Shown: positions 47,827 to 55,528 of the stretch, in pieces
Position numbering within the stretch: the stretch's first letter is position 1
Layout of the letters: each line of letters opens with the position of its first letter
Assembly: GCF_000375585.1 (NCBI RefSeq)
Contig: NZ_AQWP01000003.1
Coordinates: 188,830-252,829 of the forward strand
Direction: 5' to 3'
DNA from: Sinorhizobium meliloti 4H41
Lineage (GTDB): Bacteria; Pseudomonadota; Alphaproteobacteria; Rhizobiales; Rhizobiaceae
Length of the DNA: 64,000 bases
Program-made: the position numbers and the translations under genes
Notes under the pieces: model-generated
The model's database searches: none
The model's input: the letters and a program-made list of their open reading frames with translations, nothing else
Told to the model about the DNA's origin: nothing

Positions 47827-48326
47827 TGACGGAGCAGGAGACGCGGCATCTGGTGATGACCGTCCTGATGACGCCGGACATGGCGAATTTCAGCGGCAAG
47901 GTGCATGGCGGTGCGCTATTGAACCTGCTCGACCGAGTGGCCTTCTCCTGCGCGTCGCGCTTTTCCAAGCAATATGCGGTGACGCTCTCCGTCGACCAGG
48001 TGATCTTCAAGGAGCCGATCCATGTCGGCGAACTCGTCACCTTCCGCGCGGCGATCAACTATGCCGGCCGTACCTCGATGGAGGTCGGAATAAGGGTGGA
48101 GGCGGAAAACATCCGGGCGGGCACGCGGCGGCACACCAATTCCTGCTATTTCACCATGGTCGCCGTCGACGAAGCGGGCCGTCCCGTCACGGTCCCGGAG
48201 TACCATCCGGAGACGGCAACCGAAAAACGCCGACACCAGGCGGCCGAGCTGCGCCGCACGCTTCGGCGGGAATTCGCCCATCGGCTGAAGACGGTCGCGG
48301 AAACGGGGCGGGATGTTGGGGAGTAG
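47826..48326 (+). CDS. Acyl-CoA thioesterase (hotdog fold, BACH/YciA type)
   Basis: A 166-residue hotdog thioesterase. The helix and start of the active site read VHGGALLNLLDRVAFSCASR, with the strand SVDQVIFKEPIHVGELVTFR, as in the YciA/BACH group. It is not the PaaI sequence type but may have a similar role of freeing CoA trapped in dead-end paa intermediates. The ATG at 47826 (TGATG with the paaZ stop) has better spacing from GGGGAA than the ATG at 47823. It is the last gene of the plus-strand paa transcript, convergent with paaG. Confidence 0.85.
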   Translation: MTEQETRHLVMTVLMTPDMANFSGKVHGGALLNLLDRVAFSCASRFSKQYAVTLSVDQVIFKEPIHVGELVTFRAAINYAGRTSMEVGIRVEAENIRAGTRRHTNSCYFTMVAVDEAGRPVTVPEYHPETATEKRRHQAAELRRTLRREFAHRLKTVAETGRDVGE

Positions 48327-48415
48327 ACGGACTCCGATCGGATGGCGTCGATACCCTCTCCGCCCTGCCGATCCAATTCAGAGGGGGTGCCCGGCGTCAA
48401 GGTCCGCCGCATCGG

Positions 48416-49207
48416 TCAGCGACCCCTGAATTCCGGGTTGCGCTTCTCCAGGAAGGCTGCCACGCCCTCTGCATAGTCGGCGCTGCGGCCGGCTTCGCGC
48501 TGCAGGTCGCGTTCGAGGTCGAGTTGTTCGTCGAAGGAATGGGTGGCGGCGGCGTGGATCGCGCGCTTGGTCAGACCGAGCCCCCTGGTCGGCCCGGCAG
48601 CGAGCCGCACGGCAAGTGCGGAGGCCTCGTCCATCAGCGCCGCGTCGTCGACGGCCTGCCAGATCAGGCCCCAGCTCGCCGCCGTCTCTGCGTCCAGCGG
48701 TTCGGCCGTCATCGCCAGCGCCTTGGCTCGCGCCTCGCCGACGAGCCGCGGCAGGCTCCAGGTTCCGCCGGAATCGGGCACCAGTCCGATTTTCGCGAAG
48801 GCCTGAATGAAGCGGGCGGAGCGGGCGGCAAGCGTGATGTCGCAGGCGAAGGCGATGTTGGCGCCGGCCCCGGCGGCAACCCCGTTGACGGCGCAGACGA
48901 CCGGCTTTTCCAGGCTTCGGATCAGCTTCAGGAGCGGATTGTAGAAGGTCTCGATCGTGTGGCCGAGGTCCGGCGTGCCGCCCTTGCGGGGATCGCGGTC
49001 GCCGAGATCCTGGCCCGCGGAAAAGCCGCGTCCCGCTCCCGTCAGCATCACGGCACGCACATCGTCGTCCGATCCGGCGCGCTCGAAGCCGGCGCGCAGT
49101 GCCAGATGCATTTCCTCGTTGAAGGCATTGAGCTTGTCGGGCCGGTTGAGCGTCAGGCGCAGGACGCCGGCTTCAAGCGCCGACAGCACGGTGTCGGAAT
49201 CGGACAT
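48416..49207 (-). CDS. paaG: 1,2-epoxyphenylacetyl-CoA isomerase PaaG (enoyl-CoA hydratase family)
   Basis: A 263-residue crotonase-fold enzyme. It contains the PaaG-type oxyanion region GRGFSAGQDLGDRDPRKGGT, the FYNPLLKLI segment, GVAAGAGANIAFACDI, and the catalytic aspartate in GLVPDSGGTWSLPRL. It converts the epoxide to oxepin-CoA (and can act in later steps). The start at 49207 (MSDSDTVLSALEAG) follows GGGAGGAAAC; a longer frame upstream shows no family similarity. It is divergent from the paaH-like gene, 90 bp apart. Confidence 0.93.
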   Translation of the reverse strand: MSDSDTVLSALEAGVLRLTLNRPDKLNAFNEEMHLALRAGFERAGSDDDVRAVMLTGAGRGFSAGQDLGDRDPRKGGTPDLGHTIETFYNPLLKLIRSLEKPVVCAVNGVAAGAGANIAFACDITLAARSARFIQAFAKIGLVPDSGGTWSLPRLVGEARAKALAMTAEPLDAETAASWGLIWQAVDDAALMDEASALAVRLAAGPTRGLGLTKRAIHAAATHSFDEQLDLERDLQREAGRSADYAEGVAAFLEKRNPEFRGR

Positions 49208-49297
49208 GTTTCCTCCCTGCACCCTCTGGTCCCGCCCCATAAAAGCCTTGCATGGACCGACCCGCCGGTCAATCATGACGCACGGAGGACGAGCATC

Positions 49298-50614
49298 GTG
49301 CCCCTCAGCATCGTGCATAGAGACGGGGTCGCCGTCGTCGCCACCGGCAACCCGCTGCGCCACGTTTTTCATGCCGAGCGCGCCGCACGCCGTCCGCCGG
49401 CGCTAGCCGGCATCGAGCCGCACCCGATCCGTTCGGCGGCGGTGATCGGCGGCGGCACTATGGGAACCGGCATCGCCGCGGCCCTGCTCAATGCCGGACT
49501 TCCGCTCGTCCTGGTCGAGCGCGACGAGGCGGCGGTGGAACGGGCGCTTGCCAGGCTGAGCGCAATATTCGACGGCGCGGTGAAGCGCGGACGCATCTCC
49601 GTGAGGCTTGCGGCCGAGCGCCTGGCAGCCGTTACCGGCACGACGCATTATACAGCGCTCGCCGAGGCGGACCTGATCATCGAGGCGGTCTTCGAGGATC
49701 TTGACGTGAAGCGCGATGTCTTTCGAAGGCTCGCCGCCGTCTGTCGCGCTGACGCCATTCTCGCGACGAACACGTCCTATCTCGATCCCGAACGGATCGC
49801 CGCGGACATCGGGAGCCCGGAGCGGTTTCTCGGGCTGCATTTCTTCAGCCCCGCGCAGGTGATGAAGCTTCTCGAAATCGTGCCCACGCAAGCGACGGCG
49901 CCCGAGGTGCTGGCGACCGGTTTCGCGCTGGCGCGGATGCTGAACAAAATCCCCGTGCGCGCGGGTATCTCGGACGGTTTCATCGGCAACCGGATTCTCA
50001 AGGTGATGCGGGCCCAGGCCGAGCGGCTGCTGCTCGGCGGCGCGACACCCGCCGCCGTCGATGCCGCCATGCGCGCCTTCGGGCTGCCGATGGGGCCGTT
50101 CGAGGCGCAGGACCTCGGCGGGCTCGATATCGCCGCCTTCCAGCGCCGTGCCGCCCGCGCCCGCGGCGAGACGGCTTTTGCGCCGGTCGCCGACCGTCTT
50201 TCGGAGATCGGGCGCTTCGGCCAGAAGAGCGGCGGCGGCTGGTACGACTACGCGCCCGGCGACCGAACGCCACGGCCCTCCGCGACGGTCGCCCGCATCA
50301 TCGCGGACGAGGGTCGGGGCCGGCCCCGAAGCGTTTGGGACGAGGCCGCCATCGCCGACTGCATCTTTTGGCCGATGGTCAACGAGGCTACGCGGATTCT
50401 CGAAGACGGAACGGCTCTGAGGGCCTCCGATATCGATCTCGTGGAGATCCATGGCTACGGCTTTCCGCGCTGGCGGGGCGGGCTGATGCATCATGCCCAG
50501 GCGCACGGCCTTCACAAGGTCGCGGAGGCGCTGAGTGCGCTTGCGGAGGCGGGATTCGCCGATCCCCCTTGCGACCCGCTGCTCCAGGCTGCCGCGCGAG
50601 GCAGCTTCCTTTGA
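49298..50614 (+). CDS. paaH: 3-Hydroxyacyl-CoA dehydrogenase (PaaH-like / FadB dehydrogenase half)
   Basis: A 438-residue NAD-dependent enzyme. Its Rossmann motif is AAVIGGGTMGTGIAAALLNA (residues about 48-67), the catalytic His region LGLHFFSPAQVMKLLEIVPT, and a duplicated C-terminal domain whose second part ends DLVEIHGYGFPRWRGGLMHH. That ending resembles the dehydrogenase half of FadB/FadJ more than classical PaaH. A 45-residue N-terminal extension is present. It uses a GTG start at 49298 with GGAGGA 8 bp upstream. It would oxidise 3-hydroxyadipyl-CoA. A stem-loop with TTTT follows. Confidence 0.85.
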   Translation: MPLSIVHRDGVAVVATGNPLRHVFHAERAARRPPALAGIEPHPIRSAAVIGGGTMGTGIAAALLNAGLPLVLVERDEAAVERALARLSAIFDGAVKRGRISVRLAAERLAAVTGTTHYTALAEADLIIEAVFEDLDVKRDVFRRLAAVCRADAILATNTSYLDPERIAADIGSPERFLGLHFFSPAQVMKLLEIVPTQATAPEVLATGFALARMLNKIPVRAGISDGFIGNRILKVMRAQAERLLLGGATPAAVDAAMRAFGLPMGPFEAQDLGGLDIAAFQRRAARARGETAFAPVADRLSEIGRFGQKSGGGWYDYAPGDRTPRPSATVARIIADEGRGRPRSVWDEAAIADCIFWPMVNEATRILEDGTALRASDIDLVEIHGYGFPRWRGGLMHHAQAHGLHKVAEALSALAEAGFADPPCDPLLQAAARGSFL

Positions 50615-50619
50615 CGGCG

Positions 50620-50650
50620 CGCCCCGCAAGGCCACGGGGCGGGCATTTTG
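50620..50650 (+). terminator. Terminator after the paaH-like gene
   Basis: CGCCCCG (50620-50626) and CGGGGCG (50635-50641) form a perfect 7-bp stem with an 8-nt loop, followed by GGCATTTTG. It lies just after the stop at 50614. Confidence 0.6.
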
Positions 50651-50734
50651 TCTCGGCCGGCCGAGCCGGGTTGCGCAAACGGCCACGTTTTCCTAGGAGG
50701 ACCGTTTCGGATTTAAGAAGAGACAGGTCCTGCC

Positions 50735-51832
50735 TTGATCGAGACCCCATACTACCTCATCGACAAAGCCAAGCTTACTCGCAACATGGAAAGGATCGCC
50801 CATGTGCGCGAGAAATCCGGCGCCAAGGCTTTGCTGGCGCTGAAGTGCTTCGCCACCTGGTCGGTTTTCGACCTCATGCGCGACCATATGGACGGCACCA
50901 CGTCTTCCTCGCTTTTCGAGGTGAGGCTCGGCCGCGAGCGGTTCGGCAAGGAAACCCATGCCTATAGTGTCGCCTATGGTGACAACGAGATCGACGAAGT
51001 GGTCTCTCACGCCGACAAGATCATCTTCAACTCGATCTCGCAATTGGAGCGTTTTGCCGACAAGGCGGCGGGCATCGCGCGCGGACTGCGGCTCAACCCT
51101 CAGGTCAGTTCCTCGAGCTTCGACCTCGCCGATCCGGCGCGTCCCTTCAGCCGGCTCGGCGAGTGGGACGTTGCGAAGGTCGAGCGCGTCATGGACCGGA
51201 TCAACGGCTTCATGATCCACAACAATTGCGAGAACAAGGATTTCGGTCTCTTCGACTGGATGCTCGCGCGGATTGAGGAAAGGTTCGGCTCGCTCATCGC
51301 CCGCGTCGATTGGGTAAGCCTCGGCGGCGGCATTCACTTCACCGGGGACGACTATCCCATCGAGGCCTTTTCGGCGCGCCTCAGGGCATTTTCCGACCGC
51401 TACGGCGTTCAGGTCTATCTGGAGCCGGGCGAAGCGTCGATTACGAAGAGCACGACGCTCGAAGTGACGGTGCTCGACACGCTCTATAACGGCAAGAATC
51501 TCGCCATCGTCGACAGTTCGATCGAGGCGCACATGCTTGACCTGCTGATCTATCGCGAGGCGGCCAAGGTTTCGCCGAACGAGGGGCCGCATAGCTACAT
51601 GATCTGCGGCAAGTCCTGCCTCGCCGGCGACGTCTTCGGCGAGTTCCGCTTCGCCGAAGAGCTGAAGGTCGGCGACCGCATCTCGTTTCAGGACGCCGCC
51701 GGCTACACCATGGTCAAGAAGAACTGGTTCAACGGCGTGAAGATGCCGGCGATCGCCATCAGGGAACTTGACGGAAGCGTCAGGACCGTCCGCGAATTCA
51801 CCTACGCGGACTACGAGCAGAGCCTCTCCTGA
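50735..51832 (+). CDS. nspC: Carboxynorspermidine / carboxyspermidine decarboxylase
   Basis: A 365-residue PLP-dependent alanine-racemase-fold decarboxylase. PLP Lys37 is in LLALKCFATWSVF, GGGIHFTGDDYP is the glycine-rich phosphate loop, EPGEASI is conserved, and CGKSCLAGDVFGEF contains the C-terminal active-site Cys. It forms (nor)spermidine from its carboxy precursor. The family N-terminus (IETPYYLIDKAKL) fixes the start at a TTG (50735); no ATG or GTG fits. It is 43 bp upstream of the dehydrogenase that makes its substrate. Confidence 0.92.
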   Translation: MIETPYYLIDKAKLTRNMERIAHVREKSGAKALLALKCFATWSVFDLMRDHMDGTTSSSLFEVRLGRERFGKETHAYSVAYGDNEIDEVVSHADKIIFNSISQLERFADKAAGIARGLRLNPQVSSSSFDLADPARPFSRLGEWDVAKVERVMDRINGFMIHNNCENKDFGLFDWMLARIEERFGSLIARVDWVSLGGGIHFTGDDYPIEAFSARLRAFSDRYGVQVYLEPGEASITKSTTLEVTVLDTLYNGKNLAIVDSSIEAHMLDLLIYREAAKVSPNEGPHSYMICGKSCLAGDVFGEFRFAEELKVGDRISFQDAAGYTMVKKNWFNGVKMPAIAIRELDGSVRTVREFTYADYEQSLS

Positions 51833-51875
51833 GGCTTCGCGCAAGCAAGACGGGTAGAAGGAGATATCCCCCGAA

Positions 51876-53117
51876 ATGAAAAAGAACGTTCTCATCATCG
51901 GCGCCGGTGGCGTGGCACAGGTCGTGGCGCACAAATGCGCCCAGAACAGCGATGTATTGGGAGATATTCATGTTGCCTCACGCACGGTCGACAAGTGCCG
52001 CAAGATTATCGACTCCGTACGCGAAAAGAACAGTCTGAAGACCGAGGTGAAGCTCGAGGCGCATGCGCTCGACGCGCTCGACGTCGAGGCGACGAAGGCG
52101 CTCATCGTGAGCACCGGCTCTCAGATCGTGATCAATGTCGGCTCCGCCTTCGTCAACATGTCGGTGCTGCGCGCCTGCATGGACACGGGTGTGGCCTATA
52201 TGGACACGGCGATCCACGAAGAGCCGAACAAGATCTGCGAAACGCCGCCGTGGTACGGGAACTATGAATGGAAGCGCGCCGCCGAATGCAGGGAAAAGGG
52301 CATCACCGCCATTCTCGGCGTCGGCTTCGACCCGGGCGTGGTCAATGCCTATGCGCGCCTCGCCAAGGACGAATATTTCGACAAGATCACGGATGTCGAC
52401 ATCGTCGATATCAATGCCGGTAACCACGGCAAATATTTCGCCACCAATTTCGATCCGGAGATCAACTTCCGGGAATTTACCGGCGTCGTCTATTCCTGGC
52501 AGAAGGGCGCCTGGCAGACGAACCGGATGTTCGAGGTCGGCAAGGAGTTCGACCTGCCCGTCGTCGGCAAGCGCAAGGCCTATATGACCGGCCATGATGA
52601 GGTTCACTCGCTGTCGAAGAACATGGACGGGGCCGACGTGCGCTTCTGGATGGGCTTCGGCGACCATTACATCAACGTCTTCACGGTTCTGAAGAACCTG
52701 GGCCTCCTGTCAGAGCAGCCGGTCAAGACGGCCGAGGGCCTCGAGGTAGTGCCGCTGAAGGTGGTCAAGGCAGTCCTGCCGGACCCGGCGTCGCTCGCGC
52801 CCGGCTACGAGGGCAAGACCTGCATCGGCGATTTCGTGAAGGGCCTCAAGGACGGCAGGGAACACGAGGTGTTCATCTACAACGTCGCCGACCACAGGCA
52901 AGCCTATGAGGAAGTGGGCTCGCAGGGCATCTCCTATACGGCCGGCGTTCCGCCGGTGGCCGCCGCGATGCTGATCGCCAGCGGCGAGTGGGATGTGAAG
53001 CAGATGGCAAATGTCGAAGAACTGCCGCCCCGGCCCTTCCTCGACCTCCTGAACCGTATCGGCCTGCCGACGCGCATCAGGGACGAGCAGGGCGACCGGG
53101 CACTCAGCTTTTCCTGA
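51876..53117 (+). CDS. Carboxynorspermidine / carboxyspermidine dehydrogenase
   Basis: A 413-residue saccharopine-dehydrogenase-like enzyme: N-terminal Rossmann motif VLIIGAGGVAQVVAHKCAQN, the family segment AYMDTAIHEEPNKICETPPW, then LGVGFDPGVVNAYARLA. It condenses aspartate semialdehyde with a diamine reductively, giving carboxy(nor)spermidine for the upstream decarboxylase. This is the alternative polyamine route used by many alpha-proteobacteria. AGAAGGAGAT precedes the ATG at 51876. A long hairpin follows. Confidence 0.92.
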   Translation: MKKNVLIIGAGGVAQVVAHKCAQNSDVLGDIHVASRTVDKCRKIIDSVREKNSLKTEVKLEAHALDALDVEATKALIVSTGSQIVINVGSAFVNMSVLRACMDTGVAYMDTAIHEEPNKICETPPWYGNYEWKRAAECREKGITAILGVGFDPGVVNAYARLAKDEYFDKITDVDIVDINAGNHGKYFATNFDPEINFREFTGVVYSWQKGAWQTNRMFEVGKEFDLPVVGKRKAYMTGHDEVHSLSKNMDGADVRFWMGFGDHYINVFTVLKNLGLLSEQPVKTAEGLEVVPLKVVKAVLPDPASLAPGYEGKTCIGDFVKGLKDGREHEVFIYNVADHRQAYEEVGSQGISYTAGVPPVAAAMLIASGEWDVKQMANVEELPPRPFLDLLNRIGLPTRIRDEQGDRALSFS

Positions 53118-53144
53118 AAGACGCCGGGGCCCGAACGAGAGTCC

Positions 53145-53184
53145 GGTTGCAGCCCGACCGTCATATGACGGCCGGGCTGCAACC
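53145..53184. terminator. 40-bp palindromic terminator between convergent genes
   Basis: GGTTGCAGCCCG (53145-53156) pairs with CGGGCTGCAACC (53173-53184), and the inside CCGTCAT-ATGACGG continues the stem after one mismatch. It lies between the stop codons of the dehydrogenase (53117) and the hydrolase (53199), so it can serve both. Confidence 0.75.
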
Positions 53185-53198
53185 GCCGCGACGCCCCC

Positions 53199-54086
53199 TC
53201 ATTCCCGGCCCAGGAAATGCAGGATGTGATCGGTAAATTGCTCCGGATCCTGAAGCAGCGAAAAATGGCTGACTTCCGGCTGAATCAATAAACCCGCTGC
53301 GGGAATGCTGTCCGCGATGAACAGCGTGTCTTCTCGCCTGACGACCTCCTCATGGTCACCATCCACGACCCAGACGGGAACGGCGATGCTGCCGAGAGCC
53401 TCTGCGGTGAGGTTCGGTTGCGATTCCCACATCCGGTCCATCTGCTCACGGAAGTCGCCGTAGGCGCCCGGTGTGGGAGACAGTTTCACATATTCTTCGC
53501 GCGCCCTGTCGAGATAGGCTTTGAACAACACGTTTTGGTCCAGTGGGTAGAGGCCTGACGGCTTGCTGTTCGCTGCGAAAGCGAACACCCTGCTTATGCG
53601 TTCCGCATGGTCTATCGCGAGCTTCAGGCCGATGATCGCACCGTCGCTCCAGCCGACGATGGTGGCTTTCTGCAGGCCGAGGAAATCCATCAGCGCCACC
53701 ACATCGGTTGCCATGAGGTCATAGCTCAAGGGTCGTTCATCCCGGGTGCTGCGGCCATGGCCGCGGCTGTCCATGACGATGACCTGATAGGAGCCGGCGA
53801 GCGTGGAAATCTGGTTTCCCCAATAGTTCGAATTGCCGAGTCCGCCGTGGAGCATGATGACGGGCTCGCCGCTGCCGTAGACCGCATGCCAGATCTTGAT
53901 GCCGTTCACCGGCGCCTCTCCCTCGCGCCCTGCTGCGGGAAGGTCCGGCGTTTCCGGCAGCATCTCCCATCTCGGCTCCGCCATCGCCGTGCCAAGCGAG
54001 GCAGCGCCCGCAATCAAAGAGTACATGATTTTCGTTCCCCAGCGCTTCCCACGTCCCGACTGGGTCGGGCTCTCTATTGTCGCCAT
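53199..54086 (-). CDS. Alpha/beta hydrolase, probably exported
   Basis: A 295-residue alpha/beta-hydrolase. The segment VIMLHGGLGNSNYWGN has the oxyanion HG motif. The nucleophile elbow is GWSDGA (Ser). The acid lies in WVVDGDHEEVV and the His in EVSHFSLLQDP. An N-terminal stretch with a hydrophobic core (residues 20-36, IMYSLIAGAASLGTAMA) looks like a signal peptide with a long N-region, or a shorter one if translation begins at Met21. GCGGGGGAAACG precedes the ATG at 54086. Substrate unknown. It is 21 bp downstream of the LuxR-type gene, so probably co-transcribed. Confidence 0.85.
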   Translation of the reverse strand: MATIESPTQSGRGKRWGTKIMYSLIAGAASLGTAMAEPRWEMLPETPDLPAAGREGEAPVNGIKIWHAVYGSGEPVIMLHGGLGNSNYWGNQISTLAGSYQVIVMDSRGHGRSTRDERPLSYDLMATDVVALMDFLGLQKATIVGWSDGAIIGLKLAIDHAERISRVFAFAANSKPSGLYPLDQNVLFKAYLDRAREEYVKLSPTPGAYGDFREQMDRMWESQPNLTAEALGSIAVPVWVVDGDHEEVVRREDTLFIADSIPAAGLLIQPEVSHFSLLQDPEQFTDHILHFLGRE

Positions 54087-54107
54087 CGTTTCCCCCGCCA
54101 GCGATTG

Positions 54108-55199
54108 TCAGTTTTCCATTCGCAGCAGCCCGCTTATTCGAAGAAGCTCCATCTGGCTTCTGACGCCGAGCTTGCCGTAGAGGCTCTTCACCTGGGTCCT
54201 GACCGTCTCCCGCGAGATGCCGGCGGCATCGGCGATCCGCGCCGCATTCTGCCCCGAGATCAGACCCTGCATTGCCCGCAACTCCGCGGCCGTCAGACCA
54301 TTCGCGCTTGCAAATCCCCTGAGATCCAGGGGCGGCTCCTTTGCTTGGGATTCGATCAGCACGATCACGGAAGGGCCTTCGAAATAGGCAGACTCGCAGT
54401 CCTTGCACGTGCGAATGAGCGTGAGCTTCGTCGAACCGAGGACGAAGGTCGTGGCCGTCTCTCCGTCGTAGCCGCGGCGGAGCATCCCATGGAGCGCCGC
54501 GTCAGCATCGCTGTTCCGGATATGCAGTTTTCCCCCGGGGGTCAGCCTCAGGACCCGTCCCGCTTCGACCATCGCCTGGCCCTGGGCGCCGAAATTGATC
54601 GCGCGAGCGCCTTCGTCGACGACGACGACGCCCAGCTCACTCTTCTGACATACGGAACGGCCAATTTCGGACGCGACGGCGCTCCGCCGGTTGGCGTACC
54701 GGAAGGCCCGCCGCAGATGCGGCGCCAACCGCGTCAGCAGATCGGCCACGTCCCGGTTCTTCTCGGGATCGGCTCTCGAGGTGGTAATCGACAGCAGCAT
54801 TGACTGTCCGCGCTCTCTGGCGAGCGTCACGCCGACCGCGCTTTCCCCGACCATCGGTCGAAAGAAGTCGTTGTAGAAGGGTGTTTTCACGAATTGCTCG
54901 CGTGGCAGCATCTGCTCGGCGACGACACCGATCCCGATCTTCCGCCGAGAGGCTGCGGGCATCCACGGATTGAGCTTCGCATAGTGGCTGGCGTAGTCCG
55001 AGACGACGTCGGCCGGCAGACCCGATGTAAGCTCCCATGCCCCAGCCCCACTGTCGACGTCGTGATAGAACAAGGTCGATCGGCCGTCCGGAAGCGTAGC
55101 GGCCAAGCCGTCGAGAAAACTCTGCCACGTCGTCTCGTGAAGCAATGCGGAATAGATCCGGTCGGCAAGCCTGCTCTCGACTGCAGCTTCGATGCTCAT
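54108..55199 (-). CDS. LuxR-family (helix-turn-helix) transcriptional regulator
   Basis: A 363-residue regulator with a C-terminal LuxR-type HTH (about 300-355: LTAAELRAMQGLISGQNAAR, then IADAAGISRETVRTQVKSLY and GKLGVRSQMEL). The N-terminal part (about 1-290) is not a typical acyl-homoserine-lactone domain; it has a PAS-like look (LGVVVVDEGARAINFGAQGQ) and two closely spaced Cys in RTCKDCESAY. The start at 55199 (MSIEAAVESRL) has GGAGGGG upstream; an open frame runs about 100 codons further up into a palindromic region with no family similarity. A strong stem-loop lies just upstream (55228-55269). Confidence 0.85.
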   Translation of the reverse strand: MSIEAAVESRLADRIYSALLHETTWQSFLDGLAATLPDGRSTLFYHDVDSGAGAWELTSGLPADVVSDYASHYAKLNPWMPAASRRKIGIGVVAEQMLPREQFVKTPFYNDFFRPMVGESAVGVTLARERGQSMLLSITTSRADPEKNRDVADLLTRLAPHLRRAFRYANRRSAVASEIGRSVCQKSELGVVVVDEGARAINFGAQGQAMVEAGRVLRLTPGGKLHIRNSDADAALHGMLRRGYDGETATTFVLGSTKLTLIRTCKDCESAYFEGPSVIVLIESQAKEPPLDLRGFASANGLTAAELRAMQGLISGQNAARIADAAGISRETVRTQVKSLYGKLGVRSQMELLRISGLLRMEN

Positions 55200-55227
55200 G
55201 GCGGCCCCTCCTGCATAGTGGGCAGAC

Positions 55228-55269
55228 CTGCTCCGGACTGCAGGTCCCCCGCCTGCAGTTCCTGAGCAG
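55228..55269 (-). promoter_or_regulatory. Stem-loop in the leader of the LuxR-type gene
   Basis: CTGCTC (55228-55233) and GAGCAG (55264-55269) enclose ACTGCAGG-TCCCCCG-CCTGCAGT (55237-55259). With small bulges this gives about 16-17 pairs. It is 29 bp upstream of the LuxR-type start codon. It could be an attenuator, an operator or part of a repeat. Confidence 0.45.
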
Positions 55270-55450
55270 CCCAGGCTCTTACTATAGGCGATCAACCTCG
55301 ACCTGGCATCACCCCGCGGGGTGAGCGTCTCGGCTGCTCGTCTGCGGAGCTCTCGGGGGAGCGTATCGTCCCGCGAAGGCGGGCTTCGCTCGCGCCGCGG
55401 GATGAGCCAGCGGATCGCTAACGCGGAACGGGAAAAATCATACTTTTTCG

Positions 55451-55501
55451 TGAGAAAACCTTTTCTCATCTTGACGGACTCGCTGAGAAAAGGTTTTCTC
55501 A
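55451..55501. promoter_or_regulatory. Twin 18-bp operators before a LacI-type gene
   Basis: TGAGAAAACCTTTTCTCA (55451-55468) and TGAGAAAAGGTTTTCTCA (55484-55501) are each palindromes (TGAGAAAA-NN-TTTTCTCA) and also mirror each other, so 55449-55468 and 55484-55503 form perfect 20-bp arms. Centres are 33 bp apart, three helical turns, suited to cooperative binding or looping. The first base of the LacI-type gene is 28 bp further on. The most likely ligand is that regulator. Confidence 0.75.
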
Positions 55502-55528
55502 CGTCAGCTTATCTCAAGGGAGGCGAAG

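Noticed and set aside
48327-48415. Possible terminator between the thioesterase gene and paaG
   Set aside because: CCCTCT/AGAGGG arms are short with a long loop; support is too weak to list.
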